Below are positions 5,219 to 6,438 of a DNA stretch of 6,438 bases, in pieces (the stretch's first letter is position 1; each line of letters opens with the position of its first letter). Both the position numbers and the translations under genes were made by a program. Source of the stretch: Candidatus Melainabacteria bacterium (GTDB lineage: Bacteria; Cyanobacteriota; Vampirovibrionia; Obscuribacterales; Obscuribacteraceae); contig PSRH01000204.1 of assembly GCA_003175915.1 (NCBI GenBank), positions 1-6,438 on the forward strand. Reading direction: 5' to 3'. The notes under the pieces are model-generated. The model was not told the origin of the DNA, searched no databases, and saw nothing but the letters and a program-made list of their open reading frames with translations.

Positions 5219-6346
5219 ATGTTGCAAGAAAAGCTGACTCAACCAGAGAACAAACCCGATGTGGAAGAGATAGCAGTCGAGGGCTTCGACCACATCGAGT
5301 TTTACGTAGGTAATGCTTTGCAGGCGAGTTACTACTACGGTCGTGGCTTTGGGTTTGACCTGATTGCCTACCGCGGACTGGAAACCGGCAACCGCGACCA
5401 AGTCTCTTATGTAATGAAGCAGGACCATGTCAACATCGTTCTCACCGGCTCTTTGCGGGCTGATGGGGCTGTGGCTGAGCATGTCAAACAACATGGCGAT
5501 GGCGTTAAGACCATTGCTCTTAAAGTTAGAGATGCACGGCTGGCTTACGACATGGCTCTTCAGCGCGGCGCCAAAAAGGTAGGCGAGTTTGAAAACTACG
5601 AGGGCCCAGATGGCGTTTTTCGAGCGGGAGCGGTGGCTACTTACGGCGAAACCGTTCACAAGTTTATCGAACGGCGCGATTTCAAAGGAGCATTCGCGCC
5701 GGGTTTCAACGCCGTGCAATCGAGCAAATCTAAGCCAATCGGACTGGCAGCCCTGGATCATGTCGTGGGCAATGTCGAAAAGGACAAGATGAAGGGGTGG
5801 GTAGAATTTTACGAAAAGGTCTTTGGCTTTCGCGTTTATCAGTACTTCGACGCTCAAGACATCAGCACTCAATATTCGGCACTGACATCGTATGTGATGG
5901 CAAATAAGAGTGGCAATGTCAAGCTTCCAATCAACGAACCGGCAGTTGGTTTCCGAAAGTCCCAGATCCAGGAATATCTGGATTACTATATTGGTCCGGG
6001 TGTGCAGCATATTGCTATTGCCACTCGCGACATCATCCCGGTTGTGGCCGAATTGCAAAACCGCGGTGTCGAGTTTTTGACTGTGCCGCGCTCTTACTAT
6101 GAGGATTTGCCGAAGCGAGTCGGACAGATCGACGAAGACATTGAAAAGCTTGCTCGACTGGGAATCCTGGTTGACCGTGAGTCTGAGGGCTACTTACTGC
6201 AGATTTTCACCAAACCGGTTCAGGATCGTCCCACTTTATTCTTTGAGATCATTCAACGCAAGGGTGCCAAAGGTTTCGGAAAGGGCAACTTCAAGGCTCT
6301 CTTTGAATCGATCGAACGCGAGCAAGCTCGCCGAGGGAATCTCTGA
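5219..6346 (+). CDS. hppD: 4-hydroxyphenylpyruvate dioxygenase
   Basis: This enzyme (EC 1.13.11.27) turns 4-hydroxyphenylpyruvate and O2 into homogentisate and CO2 in the cytosol, using one non-haem Fe(II). Homogentisate feeds tyrosine breakdown, or tocopherol/plastoquinone-type quinone synthesis in some lineages. At 375 residues it is full length, with two vicinal-oxygen-chelate domains: the N-terminal one begins FDHIEFYVGNA (about 23-33), and the catalytic C-terminal one begins LAALDHVVGNV (about 177-187). The three iron ligands expected of the family are visible: His181 (LDHVV), His264 (GVQHIA) and Glu343 (FFEIIQR). Substrate-pocket and signature blocks are also intact: PINEP (237-241), GYLLQIFTKP (324-333) and the C-terminal GFGKGNFKALFESIEREQ followed by RGNL. 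The start has a strong ribosome binding site and fits the family N-terminus. No other gene of tyrosine or homogentisate metabolism lies in the window, so the fate of homogentisate here is open. Confidence 0.97.
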   Translation: MLQEKLTQPENKPDVEEIAVEGFDHIEFYVGNALQASYYYGRGFGFDLIAYRGLETGNRDQVSYVMKQDHVNIVLTGSLRADGAVAEHVKQHGDGVKTIALKVRDARLAYDMALQRGAKKVGEFENYEGPDGVFRAGAVATYGETVHKFIERRDFKGAFAPGFNAVQSSKSKPIGLAALDHVVGNVEKDKMKGWVEFYEKVFGFRVYQYFDAQDISTQYSALTSYVMANKSGNVKLPINEPAVGFRKSQIQEYLDYYIGPGVQHIAIATRDIIPVVAELQNRGVEFLTVPRSYYEDLPKRVGQIDEDIEKLARLGILVDRESEGYLLQIFTKPVQDRPTLFFEIIQRKGAKGFGKGNFKALFESIEREQARRGNL

Positions 6347-6399
6347 AACACTTGCCGTAATCTTCTTCTGGCAGATAAAGGAAAGCGAAGAATATAGGG

Positions 6400-6438
6400 A
6401 TGAGGAGCCGGCTTACGACTGATTGCCTTTTCCCAGGC
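6400..6438 (+). CDS. Possible start of a further gene cut by the right edge
   Basis: An ATG at 6400 opens a frame of 13 codons (MRSRLTTDCLFPG) with no stop before the edge, preceded by AGGG immediately and by AAAGGAAAG about 14 bases upstream. Neither spacing is good. It lies 53 bases after the dioxygenase. Too little is visible to be sure that it is coding. Confidence 0.15.
   Translation, partial: MRSRLTTDCLFPG

Noticed and set aside
5042..6058. A 338-codon open frame on the minus strand, opposite the dioxygenase and the end of the TPR lipoprotein gene.
   Set aside because: It lies antisense to a certain HPPD gene, has no recognisable domain, is rich in residues typical of reverse-complemented coding sequence (His, Leu, Cys, Ser), and has no convincing ribosome binding site.
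6362..6392. TTCTTC and GAAGAA after the dioxygenase as a terminator stem.
   Set aside because: The stem is short and AT-rich with a long loop, and no T-run follows, so it is not a credible intrinsic terminator.

Overview
The window reads as a compact bacterial chromosome segment of roughly 50% GC. Two gene blocks point away from each other around a 224-base intergenic region (2953-3176). Several products carry Sec signal peptides and one a lipobox, so the cell exports proteins and anchors lipoproteins. The TusA-like protein has a CPMNF active-site variant that I associate from memory with cyanobacterial relatives of TusA. Together with three tetratricopeptide-repeat (TPR) proteins in 6.4 kb, this makes a non-photosynthetic cyanobacterial relative (Melainabacteria/Obscuribacterales-like) my best guess. 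It is only a guess: no rRNA or other phylogenetic marker is present.

Left block, minus strand, read from 2952 down to 1: an exported TPR protein (2952-2299); a divergent member of the fumarase/aspartase superfamily (2221-767); a small protein of unknown function (656-243); and the first 37 codons of an exported protein that runs off the left edge (111-1). The gaps of 77, 110 and 131 bases allow co-transcription but do not prove it.

Right block, plus strand: a nine-cysteine small protein (3177-3470); a TusA-family sulfur-carrier protein with a TTG start (3487-3723); an exported TPR protein with a TTG start (3808-4500); a TPR lipoprotein whose ribosome binding site overlaps the previous stop codon (4508-5164); and a complete 4-hydroxyphenylpyruvate dioxygenase (5219-6346). 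The Cys-rich/TusA pair and the TPR/TPR-lipoprotein pair look like tightly linked expression units. The dioxygenase, which makes homogentisate from the tyrosine-derived keto acid, may be read through from them or have its own promoter.

The most striking point is the lyase-family gene. Its fold-level sequence is well kept, but the catalytic loop is rewritten: the mobile Ser-Ser and the Lys of the family signature are gone, and other substrate-binding Thr/Ser positions are changed. It is probably not a working fumarase or aspartase. The second is the 97-residue protein with nine cysteines, coupled to a TusA-type sulfur carrier.

I see no tRNA, rRNA, CRISPR array, insertion sequence or phage gene. 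No gene-free stretch exceeds 300 bases. I found no convincing intrinsic terminator.
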